Assembly (NCBI GenBank): GCA_032622095.1
Contig: CP136067.1
Coordinates: forward strand, 94,914,707-94,978,706
Reading direction: 5' to 3'
Source: Siphonodentalium dalli
Lineage: Eukaryota; Mollusca; Scaphopoda; Gadilida; Siphonodentaliidae
DNA: 64,000 bases
Below the pieces are notes generated by a model. It did not search any database, was not told where the DNA came from, and worked only from the letters and a program-made list of their open reading frames with translations. This document shows, in pieces, positions 35,501 to 45,083 of the stretch. Numbering within the stretch: position 1 is the first letter of the stretch; each line of letters starts with the position of its first letter. A program made the position numbers and the translations under genes.

Positions 35501-38500
35501 TGGTGGGTCATGCTGATTTAGCTATGATGCTGGTGGGTCATGCTGAATCAGCTATGATGTTGGTGGGTTCTGCTGAATCAGCTATGATGTTGGTGGGTCC
35601 TGCTGATTTAGCTATGATGTTGGTGGTTCCTGCTGATTTAGCTATGATGCTGGTGGGTTCTGCTGATTTAGCTATGACGATGACGGGTCATGCTGATTTA
35701 GCTACGATGCTGGTGGGTCATGCTGAATCAGCTATGATGCTGGTGGGTCATGTTGATTTAGCTATGCTGCTGATGGGTCCTGCTGATTTAGCTATGATGC
35801 TGGTGGGTCATGCTGATTTAGCTAGGATGTTGGCGGGTCCTGCTGATTTAGCTATGGTGCTTGTGGGTCCTGCTGATTTAGCCACGAATCTGATGGGTCC
35901 TGTTGATTTATCTATGATGCTCGTGGGTCCTGCTGAATCAGCTATGATGCTGATGGGGTCTTGTTGATTTAGCTATACTGCTGATGGGTCGTGCTTATTT
36001 AGCAGTGAGGCTGGTGGGTCCTGCTGATTTAGCTAAGATGCTGGTGGGTCCTGCTGAATCAGCTATGATGCTGTGGGTCCTATTGATTTAGCTATGCTGC
36101 TGATGGGTCCGGCTGATTTAGCTATGCTGCTGATGGGTCCTGCTGATTTAGCCATGAATCTGATGGGTCCTGCTGGTTTAGCTATGATGCTGATGGGTCC
36201 TGCTGGTTTAGCTATGATGCTAGTGGTTCCTGTTGATTTAGCTTCGCTGCTGATGGGTCTGATGATTTAGCTATGATGCTGGAGTGCTGGTGGTGATGGG
36301 TCCTGTTGATTTAGCTATGCTGCTGATGGGTCTGATTATTTAGCCACGATGCTGATGGGTCCTGCTGATTTAGCTATGATGCTGGTGGGTCCTGCTGATT
36401 TAGCTATGATGTTGGTGGGTCCTGCTGATTTAGCTATGGTGGGTCCTGCTGATTTAGCTATGATGCTGGAGTGCTGGTGGATCCTGCTGATTTAGCTATG
36501 CTGCTGATGGATCCTGATGATTTAGCTATGATGTTTATGGTTCCTGCTGATTTAGCTATGATGCTGGCGGGTCCTGCTGATTTAGCTATGAGGCTGGTGG
36601 TCCTGTTGATTTAGCTATGATGCTGATGGGTCCTGCAAATTTAGCTATGGTGCTGGAGTGCTGGTGGGTCCTGCTGATCTAACTATGATGATTGTGGGTC
36701 CTGCGGATTTAGCTATGGTGCTGGAGTGCTGGTGGTGGTGGGTCCTGCTGGTTTAGCTATGATGCTGGTGGGTCCTGCTTATTTAGACATGATGCTGATG
36801 GGTTCTGCTGATTTAGCTATGATGCTTGTGGGTCCTGCTGATTTAGCTACGGTGTTGGTGGGTCCTGCTGATTTAGCTATGATGCTGGTGGGTCATGCTG
36901 ATTTAGCTACGATGCAGCTGGTGGGTCCTGCTGACTTATCTATGATCCTGGTAGGTCCTGCTGATTTAGCTATGATGCTGGTGGGTCATGCTGATTTAGC
37001 TACGATGCAGCTGGTGGGTCCTGCTGATTTAGCTATTATCCTGGTGGGTCCTGCTGATGTAGCTATGGTGCTGGTGGGTCATGCTGATTTAGCTATGATG
37101 CTGGTGGGTCATGCTGATTTAGCTATGATGCTGGTGGGTCATGCTGATTTAGCTACGATGCAGCTGGTGGGTCCTGCTGATTTAGCTATGATCCTGGTGG
37201 ATCCTGCTTATTTAGCTATGATGCTGGTGGGTCATGCTGATTTAGCTATGATGCTGGTGGGTCATGCTGATTTAGCTATGATGCTGGTGGGTCATGCTGA
37301 TTTAGCTATGGTGCTGGTGGGTCATGCTAATTTAGCTATGATGCTGGTGGGCTGGTGGAGTTTGGTGTGGGGTGAAGTTCTGATATAATTATAAAGCAAA
37401 AAATTTAATTATAAAGCAAAAAATAATTGGGATGCAATGGATATAATATATTTAACAATGGATATCAAACGCCATTTATAACAGTGTTGTAAATCGAGTA
37501 AACCATTGTCAATATGACTAAGGCCAGCTGATCTAACTATGATGATTGTGGGTCCTGCGGATTTAGCTATGGTGCTGGAGTGCTGGTGGTGGTGGGTCTT
37601 GCTGGTTTGCTATGATGCTGGTGGGTCCTGCTTATTTAGACATGATGCTGATGGGTTCTGCTGATTTAGCTATGATGCTTGTGGGTCCTGCTGATTTAGC
37701 TACGGTGTTGGTGGGTCCTGCTGATTTAGCTATGATGCTGGTGGGTCATGCTGATTTAGCTACGATGCAGCTGGTGGGTCCTGCTGACTTAGCTATGATC
37801 CTGGTGGGTCCTGCTGATTTAGCTATGATGTTGATGGGTCATGCTGATTTAGCTACGATGCAGCTGGTGGGTCCTGCTGATTTAGCTATGATCCTGGTGG
37901 GTCCTGCTGATTTAGCTATGGTGCTGGTGGGTCATGCTGATTTAGCTATGATGCTGGTGGGTCATGCTGATTTAGCTATGATGCTGGTGGGTCATGCTGA
38001 TTTAACTACGATGCAGCTGGTGGGTCCTGCTGATTTAGCTATGATCCTGGTGGGTCCTGCTGATTTTGCTATGATGCTGGTGGGTCATGCTGATTTAGCT
38101 ATGATGCTGGTGGGTCATGCTGATTTAGCTATGATGCTGGTGGGTCATGCTGATTTAGCTATGATGCTGGTGGGTCATGCTGATTTAGCTATGGTGCTGG
38201 TGGGTCATGCTAATTTAGCTATGATGCTGGTGGGTCATGCTGATTTAGCTATGATGCTGGTGGGTCATGCTGATTTTGCTACGATGCAGCTGGTGGGTCC
38301 TGCTGATTTAGCTATGATCCTGGTGGGTCCTGCTGATTTAGCTATGATGCTGGTGGGTCATGCTGATTTAGCTATGATGCTGGTGGGTCATGCTGATTTA
38401 GCTATGATGCTGGTGGGTCATGCTGATTTAGCTATGATGCTGGTGGGTCATGCTGATTTAGCTATGGTGCTGGTGTGTCATGCTAATTTAGCTATGATGC

Positions 38501-38544
38501 TGGTGGGCTGGTGGAGTTTGGTGTGGGGTGAAGTTCTGATATAA
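29540..38544. repeat. 30-bp satellite with 2.84-2.88 kb higher-order repeat
   Basis: Several hundred units of TGCTGATTTAGCTATGATGC plus TGGTGGGTCC or close variants. A 135-140-base non-repeat spacer recurs at 31,666, 34,546, 37,386 and 38,545, giving higher-order periods of 2,880 and 2,840 bases with near identity. The 40-base difference is one 10-base and one 30-base deletion. One plus frame (ADLAMMLVGP) and one minus frame are stop-free because the unit is ten codons, but the plus frame is broken by shifts. It fills the channel intron before the GIRLAIH exon. Confidence 0.95.
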
Positions 38545-38690
38545 TAATAAAGCAAAACATTTAATTATAAAGCAAAAAATAATTGGGATGCAATGGATAT
38601 AATATATTTAACAATGGATATCAAACGCCATTTATAACAGTGTTGTAAATCGAGTAAACCATTGTCAATATGACTAAGGCCAGAGTTAGT
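38545..38690. repeat. satellite spacer, original flank copy
   Basis: Fourth copy of the spacer (GATATAATATATTTAACAAT; GTAAACCATTGTCAATATG). Here it runs into unique sequence (AGTTAGTCATAGTGAC), whereas the three internal copies run back into satellite. It therefore looks like the ancestral flank that was carried along when the array expanded. Confidence 0.75.
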
Positions 38691-38802
38691 CATAGTGACT
38701 TGTGGAATGGTATTAGTTAGTCAGAATGACTAAAATCCTTGTGACTTTAACTTTCTCAATGAGGCTAAATGTACATACAGCCATAAATATTTGTTAGCAT
38801 AC

Positions 38803-38894
38803 CTTTATCAGGTCCACTTTTGTCGGCCACAAACTTCCCAGGTTTCAACGTGTAACAGTTTCCATAATTTGTGGAGTATGTGAGAGTGAAATTT
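38803..38894 (-). CDS. DEG/ENaC exon: YGNCYT segment
   Basis: 92 bases with acceptor TTTTCAG and donor GTATGC on the minus strand. The first base completes a codon from the previous exon and the last G starts the next. The peptide includes NFTLTYSTNYGNCYTL, the hallmark Tyr-Gly-x-Cys-Tyr block of DEG/ENaC extracellular domains. NFT is a possible N-glycosylation site. The exon lies only about 120 bases beyond the edge of the large 30-bp satellite, which fills most of the 9.9 kb intron that follows. The 19.4 kb intron upstream of it holds an oppositely oriented GPCR gene. Confidence 0.92.
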
Positions 38895-39367
38895 CTGAAA
38901 ATCAAACATTATCCAAATTGTGAAAACATATGAGGATCAACAAGAAGATGGTGACGGTGTTCGTTCTTATATGATAATATGAAATATTATGTTAACGGGA
39001 AGACAGTTGCGAAGGATTGTGTAAATAGTCACGAACTTATATGCCTAAGGCCTAACACACGCATGGTAACGACGCCATTTTACTATTGTGCATGTATATC
39101 GTTTTGGATGCGAGTATACTTCAATATGCCCATATATGGTTTAGACATCCGAATATGATAGTAAAGACATATCATAAGATATAATAGTGTATATAGGGAA
39201 TGTTATACAATGTATGTCGCTGCAATTAAGCCGATAACAAAGCATGTCACATTCAGAACTAAGTTCTGACCGATACAGGCACATCTGTGATTAGAAACAT
39301 GACGGGAGGTTCGCTCGGACACGAATCCCATATACTTTTTATATGAATGTCTCACAGGGGCGAGTCG

Positions 39368-39788
39368 CTAACCCTTTACCCAACAAAACGACCAAAAACG
39401 CCCAAATAAAGCTTCAACAACCTAAAATATCTTCGGTCTGTCTCAATAACACCATACAAATATGGATATCATTGGAACCGGTTCATTGACCACATTGTGA
39501 TGGTTACAGTTATGCCCTGTGCCAATGCATTCTCTTATATATGCGAGTCGACCATAGGTCGCCTCGCATATATAAGAGAATGCATTGGCCTAAAAACAAT
39601 CTTTTTTTAACACTTTTTACCATTTTTTCTTACATTCTTTAACAATTTTATAATTTTTCCTTACATTTTTATCATTTTTAATATGTTAAGCCAATGCATT
39701 CTCTTATATATGCGAAGCGACCTATGGTCGACTCGCATATATAAGAGAATGCATTGGCACAGGGCCGTTCTGTTGGGTAAAGGGTTAA
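39368..39788. mobile_element. piggyBac-like MITE, ACCCAAC-type ends, two hairpins
   Basis: Left CTAACCCTTTACCCAACA, right TGTTGGGTAAAGGGTTAA. Two hairpin cores (about 39,525-39,590 and 39,692-39,762) face each other across an A/T-rich centre. Closely matches the element at 40.5 kb. Confidence 0.8.
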
Positions 39789-40519
39789 AACGACGAGTAA
39801 AATATAACCTAAAAAGTACATCAATTTAAAACGAGCGCGCCACTTTAAAAAGAGCATCGATAAACAATACATATTTAAAGTGATGTGAAACACTCAGGTA
39901 GAGTGACCAAATAGAAATGTAGAATAATCATGTTCAAAATTGTATTATTTTACAAATAGTATACACAAATGAACAAAACACACGATCATTCTTATATATT
40001 AATTAAATGCTGTGACTATCGGTGGCGTAAACGTTTTCGTCAGTTTGCCGCCAATAGTTGCGTTCCGAATCGAGACGTAAATATTTACAATTGCGCGTAA
40101 TGTTTTCTATGGAGTTGTACGGTCGATTTGCTTGAGTTTTCGGCGATGTTAGTAGAATGTGACATTCCTCCAGTTGGCATAGCGCCTGAGAACTAACTTA
40201 TCTGTTTCACGCACCCAAACAAGTACATGCATAATATGTCTTTAATAGTAATTCAGATACCTCCTCACTTCTAACGGCCATAATTCACAAACCCCTGAAC
40301 CGATTCTTAAAATGCCAACGCTCATCGCCCAAGTAAAAGCTATTTTTCAATTATAATACTTCTAAAACAGACGCTGAACTCTAAAATCACAGAGAGCACT
40401 CGCTAATGAGTACGTCGATAGCACAGGAGAAAATATGTAGTCCATTTCAAAGTAATTAATTATCGATAACCCCCCACCCGCACCTTTTGTACAAAAAATA
40501 TTCTATCGATAGCTCTATG

Positions 40520-40891
40520 TTAACCCTTTACCCAACAAATCGGCCAATAACGACCAAATAAAGCTTCAACAGCCTAAAATATCTTCGGTCTGTCTCAATA
40601 ACACCATACAAATATGGATATCATTGGAACCGGTTCATTGACCACATTGTGATGGTTACAGTTATGCCCTGTGCCAATGCATTCTCTTATATATGCGAGT
40701 CGACCATAGGTCGCCTCGCATATATAAGAGAATGCATTGGCCTAAAAACAATTCTTTAACAATTTTTATAATATTTTTCTACATTCTTTGACAATTTTAT
40801 CATTTTTAATATGTTAAGCCAATGCCTATGGTCGACTCGCATATATAAGAGAATGCATTGGCACAGGGCCGTTCTGTTGGGTAAAGGTTAA
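40520..40891. mobile_element. piggyBac-like MITE, ACCCAAC-type ends, one hairpin truncated
   Basis: TTAA at both borders with TTAACCCTTTACCCAACA inverted ends. The inner segment is nearly identical to the 39.4 kb copy (shared GATATCATTGGAACCGGTTC), but the second hairpin has lost its left arm (about 40,819-40,864). Confidence 0.82.
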
Positions 40892-41315
40892 TTTCCCCAA
40901 ATAAATCGGATATTTGAATCCAAGTCCCTTGCTATAAAGACTGAAGCGTGTATATGGATATAGTTCTAGTCTCGTAAGACATGACAAATGGATTCTGGCC
41001 AGCAAAGACAATATTATGACGTTTTGACTTCATGAAACATTTCATGACGTCATAACTGGGTTTTCGCTAAGCTGACAAACTAAATTGACCTAATATGAAA
41101 CTATTTATTTATAATACCTGTTTATAAATAAATAAATAAAAAGATAAATAAAATAATCAATTGTTCATAATCATATATCGGAATTTGTTCTTTTCACCGC
41201 GTGGTCCATTGCTTAGTTGGCAAACACTGCCGGAGGTCACGTGAATTTTTTCTCGACAAGAATTATGGCATTGCAAGACTGATGACCTGCACTATTTAGA
41301 ACTCTGTGTGATGCC

Positions 41316-42235
41316 TTAGTCCGAGGATTCGATATATAGTCCGATGATTCGATAGTCCGAGTGTTCATTACTTCGAGCGTTCAATAGTCCGATGGTTCGA
41401 TGATCCGAGGGTTAATTATTCCGAGCATTGGACAGTCTGAATGTTCATTAGTCCGATGGTTCGATAATCCGATGATTCATTAGTCCGAGGGTTCGACGGT
41501 CCAATGGTTTAATAGTCGGATATACCTGGAACAAGTCGGTCACCGAGAAGCACCACATGCAATTTTGATATTTTTGCACAATGCACCTGCATTACAACCC
41601 AACGCGGTGCTATACGAGGGCAGAGGGGACCCAGGCGAAGAGTCAAATTCCGAAGAACGGAAAATATGATCCTTTTCTTCTTCTTCTTCTTCTTTTATTC
41701 TTTCCATCCTTGTAGGATATCTTCAATAGTGTCAAATAACGAACGAACAACAAATAACGAACAAAAAACAAAATCCATGAAATTAATGGCCTTTTAAGAT
41801 AGTGTTGCGGCAGAGATGTGGCGAATAGCACAACTTGTCACATAGGCGTTGTAGTGGTCAGAGACATGAAACGCGAGTACAAACAACGATGCAAAGAACG
41901 CTGTATTGAAACGCGGTCACTCGTTGCAAAGCCCATGCATTAGGTATAGAAAGCGGTGTGTAAAGTTTAAAATGAGTGTTTATTTTCCTATAATACGAAC
42001 TTGCCATGTGTATTTGATTTTTTTGGTGTCTATAATCCTGACCTACGGTATATATATATATACAAATTAATCCTCTGTTATATGCCGTTGCAACTGTTGA
42101 CCATTTTTAGAAAAGTTGGGGATGAGACAACCAAAACCCCTGTCCCTGTTGTCATGTCCTGCGAATGGACCTTCGGACTATCGATCCTCGGACTATCGAC
42201 CCTCGGACTATCGAACCCTCGGACTAATGAATACG
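41316..42235. mobile_element. foldback element with tandem TCCGAGGGTTCGATAG arms
   Basis: 41,316-41,525 holds about a dozen degenerate 16-18-bp units (AGTCCGATGGTTCGAT type). 42,165-42,235 holds about four units of the reverse complement (CTCGGACTATCGAACC). Iterated inverted terminal arrays like these are typical of Foldback-type elements. The 640-base centre has no recognised gene. Confidence 0.55.
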
Positions 42236-42557
42236 GAGAGAAAACCTCATTTTACCGACATATTTTTTGTCAGCTTTGAATTCGTGCACCAAGGTAAGAG
42301 AACCTAGGTCCGCGAATTCAAATAGGTGTCAATTGTATCCAGATTTGGAAAATCAAACACACCTCAACGATTTAATAAACGTTGGTAACACCAGAACATA
42401 CAAATAATACCTTTCACACGAAAGTACATTAACTCCTGCAGGCTGCAACGAATATCTATAGCTCACCTATTGAATTATGGCAAGCCGTTTTCCCATTTTC
42501 GATTAATTTAGACTTACATTTGGACTTATGTGCAAACAATTGCACTTAAGTCCAAAT

Positions 42558-43120
42558 CATACCACATCAATAAAGTTAAACACTTCTTTCCTGGTAGCGC
42601 ACTTAAAACATTATACTATGCTCTAATACAAAGCCATCTTGTCTACGGTGTTCAAATATGGGGACACGTCCCTGCGGTCAAAAAAATTTTCATGCTTCAA
42701 AAACGCGCGATACGAGTTTTATGTAATAAAAAATATAGAAGCCACACAGAACCTCTTTTTAAAAAAGAAAATATACTCAAAATATACGACATCCACAAAG
42801 TCCAAGCGGCTGTTTTCATGCATGATTGGTATCATATGCGCTTAATAGAATCATTCACCGACATGTTTACCAAACGCAAAAACGGACCAGACACCCGGCA
42901 AAAGCACCCACTATTTTTAAAAAAACCAAGAACATCTTGGTCCCAACAACTACCATTCCATTCTTATCCAACTACATGGAACAACTTGGATAATGAATTT
43001 ACATCATACCAATCCAGACACACATTCAAACGCCGTGTACATGCCGATTGCATTAAAAAATATGCTGCAATTAAATGCAACAATCAAAGATGTCCCGACT
43101 GTGTGGTAGCTCGTCAATAG
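42558..43120 (+). pseudogene. LINE reverse transcriptase C-terminal fragment
   Basis: An open stretch of about 190 codons with no start codon of its own. It reads ALIQSHLVYGVQIWGH, then LQKRAIRVLCNK, typical of the region after the RT palm in Jockey- and CR1-group LINEs. It ends CNNQRCPDCVVARQ, a small Cys-rich tail. Because the element is 5'-truncated, the catalytic palm is absent and it is not a functional enzyme. Confidence 0.85.
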
Positions 43121-43526
43121 TGTAACCTCCCGTACATATATCGCAATCTACAACCTCACTCAGCACACTCCTACTCGACTTCCAAAGAACATGACACTGA
43201 CAAGAAAGAGACAAACCATCGAGTAACCAATAAACGATTTATATATACGTATACCCTCCATTATATAATTATATAATTATATAATCCTATAAATGCAACC
43301 ATTATGTAATACATAATTTCATAGCCGTGCATTGTACAATAAATCTTGACCGCCTATATATGTTAACATTTATTCATCTCTAAGGGGGTGACAGTAAGAC
43401 AGTCTAGCCTGACTATGCCACCCCCTCGAATATACATTACAATATTTGTCAAATGTATTATGTATTAATTATTATATGTATATTGAAATAAAATATCCTA
43501 TCCTATCCTATCCTATCCTATCATTC
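42558..43526 (+). mobile_element. 5'-truncated non-LTR retrotransposon (LINE)
   Basis: Contains the C-terminal part of a LINE reverse transcriptase followed by a 3' UTR and a five-fold TATCC tail (43,497-43,522). Flanked by a 16-base target-site duplication with one mismatch, GCACTTAAGTMCAAAT, at 42,542-42,557 and 43,527-43,542. It lies about 320 bases before the GPCR start, on the same strand. Confidence 0.85.
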
Positions 43527-43847
43527 GCACTTAAGTACAAATGACTTGTACTTCGGTACAAATTTCATAATTGAACAAAACTACTCAAAGAATTGATGAT
43601 CATATTAATCCTTTGTTGTCGAATAATGATCCATCTGCACATTTAAATCACGCTTTCATTACACGTCAAGGTGCCATATTCTCGTCACAATCGCACGCTG
43701 TGTATCATATCACGGAAGCATATATATGTGAATTTGAGTTTCTAGTTTATTGAGTTCAAAAATTCATTGGACATTGCCGAGCCGGAGCCCTCCGTTTCTT
43801 GCTGAATAATAGGACGTTCTGATATTCGTATGCACAGGACGCAGAAA

Positions 43848-44972
43848 ATGGCGAACAATTCAACGTGTATTACCAATGGATCGGATAGGATAATAATTAC
43901 AGAACGTACGTTCTTTGGTAACATTACTGATCCAATAGATAATTCGGTTGAAATGGCAATTGGGAAATGGACTTGGATCATTTTGCCTCCTATAATCATA
44001 GCACTCGGTTTTACAGGAAACATTCTCTCAATTCTTGTATTCATTCGGAAAACGATGGCAAAAGGAACAATGTCTGTGTATTTAATAACCCTAGCTCTAG
44101 TTGATTCCTTATCACTCGTAATAGCTATTCCCACTTATTGGTTTACAGTTGTCTTCGACTTTGATATAATGAAGACTTCGAACCTTGTGTGTAAAACTAA
44201 TCAGTTCATGGTGATTTTCCTCACACATTACTCAGGGTGGATACTAGTTTCAATCACTATTGAAAGAGCTATCTCCATAAGATTCCCGCATTCAAGTAAC
44301 TGCACAAAGAACAAGGCTGTTGCAACATTGGTTGTGATCGGGATATGTCTCATCGCGCTGGATTCTAACACACTGTATGGATTTCGGTTATCGGATACAG
44401 GATCTTGCCAGCCAGTGCATTCGGTTGACTATCTATACTTCAATCAGAACATCTGGATTTGGATTGACATGGCTGTTTTTTCTATTATCCCCTTCGCGTT
44501 CATTATGGCCGGAAATTTGGTTATCATTTTGGAAACAAGACGCAATATAAAAAACATGAATATTTATTCTCAAGATGATGTCACAAAAAACACCCGAGTA
44601 AATCGGAGATCACCAGAGCTCACCAAGTTTCTTTTGACTCTTAGTATTGCATATGCCGTTTACACTTTACCAGTGACAATACTCATGGCTATTTCTCGTG
44701 TTTGGCCACAGTCGGTCAATTCCAGTATGATGTTAGCTTATGAACTATCCATAATAATGATGTCTTGCAACAATGCGTCTAACTTTTATCTCTACTGTCT
44801 GACAGGCACAAAATTCAGGAAGGAACTAATAGAGATGACGGAATGTGTTCTACGGAATACATCCCAGGAACATCCAGACATACGCACATACAGCGGGTCG
44901 GTTAATATAACACAGAGTCACGCCGTCAATACAACCATGATACACGTCTCGGAAAATTCATCTCCTGTTTGA
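43848..44972 (+). CDS. class A (rhodopsin-like) GPCR, peptide-receptor type
   Basis: Intronless frame of 374 codons from the second in-frame ATG. That ATG has A at -3 and G at +4; the first ATG, 43,830, has a poor context and would give 380 residues. Counting from 43,830: glycosylation sites near N9/N10 and N31; TM1 about 48-72 with G-N at 63-64; TM2 with Asp92; Cys121 likely paired with Cys193; E-R-A at 145-147 in place of D-R-Y; TM5 with Pro221; TM6 ending Y-T-L-P; TM7 with NNASNFYLY in place of N-P-x-x-Y; then a Cys-containing helix 8 (CLTGTKFRKE). This TM7 pattern is common in spiralian FMRFamide-type and GPR139-like receptors, but the ligand is unknown. It lies antisense in the channel gene's largest intron. 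Confidence 0.88.
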   Translation: MANNSTCITNGSDRIIITERTFFGNITDPIDNSVEMAIGKWTWIILPPIIIALGFTGNILSILVFIRKTMAKGTMSVYLITLALVDSLSLVIAIPTYWFTVVFDFDIMKTSNLVCKTNQFMVIFLTHYSGWILVSITIERAISIRFPHSSNCTKNKAVATLVVIGICLIALDSNTLYGFRLSDTGSCQPVHSVDYLYFNQNIWIWIDMAVFSIIPFAFIMAGNLVIILETRRNIKNMNIYSQDDVTKNTRVNRRSPELTKFLLTLSIAYAVYTLPVTILMAISRVWPQSVNSSMMLAYELSIIMMSCNNASNFYLYCLTGTKFRKELIEMTECVLRNTSQEHPDIRTYSGSVNITQSHAVNTTMIHVSENSSPV

Positions 44973-45083
44973 ACAATAGAGAGGTTCAAAATCTCATAGT
45001 TATCAGTTAAGGTTACAGCTAACTATTATCTAAAGTAATTGTTATTCTAAAACGAGCGGCGTCATTCTATAATATATATATAT

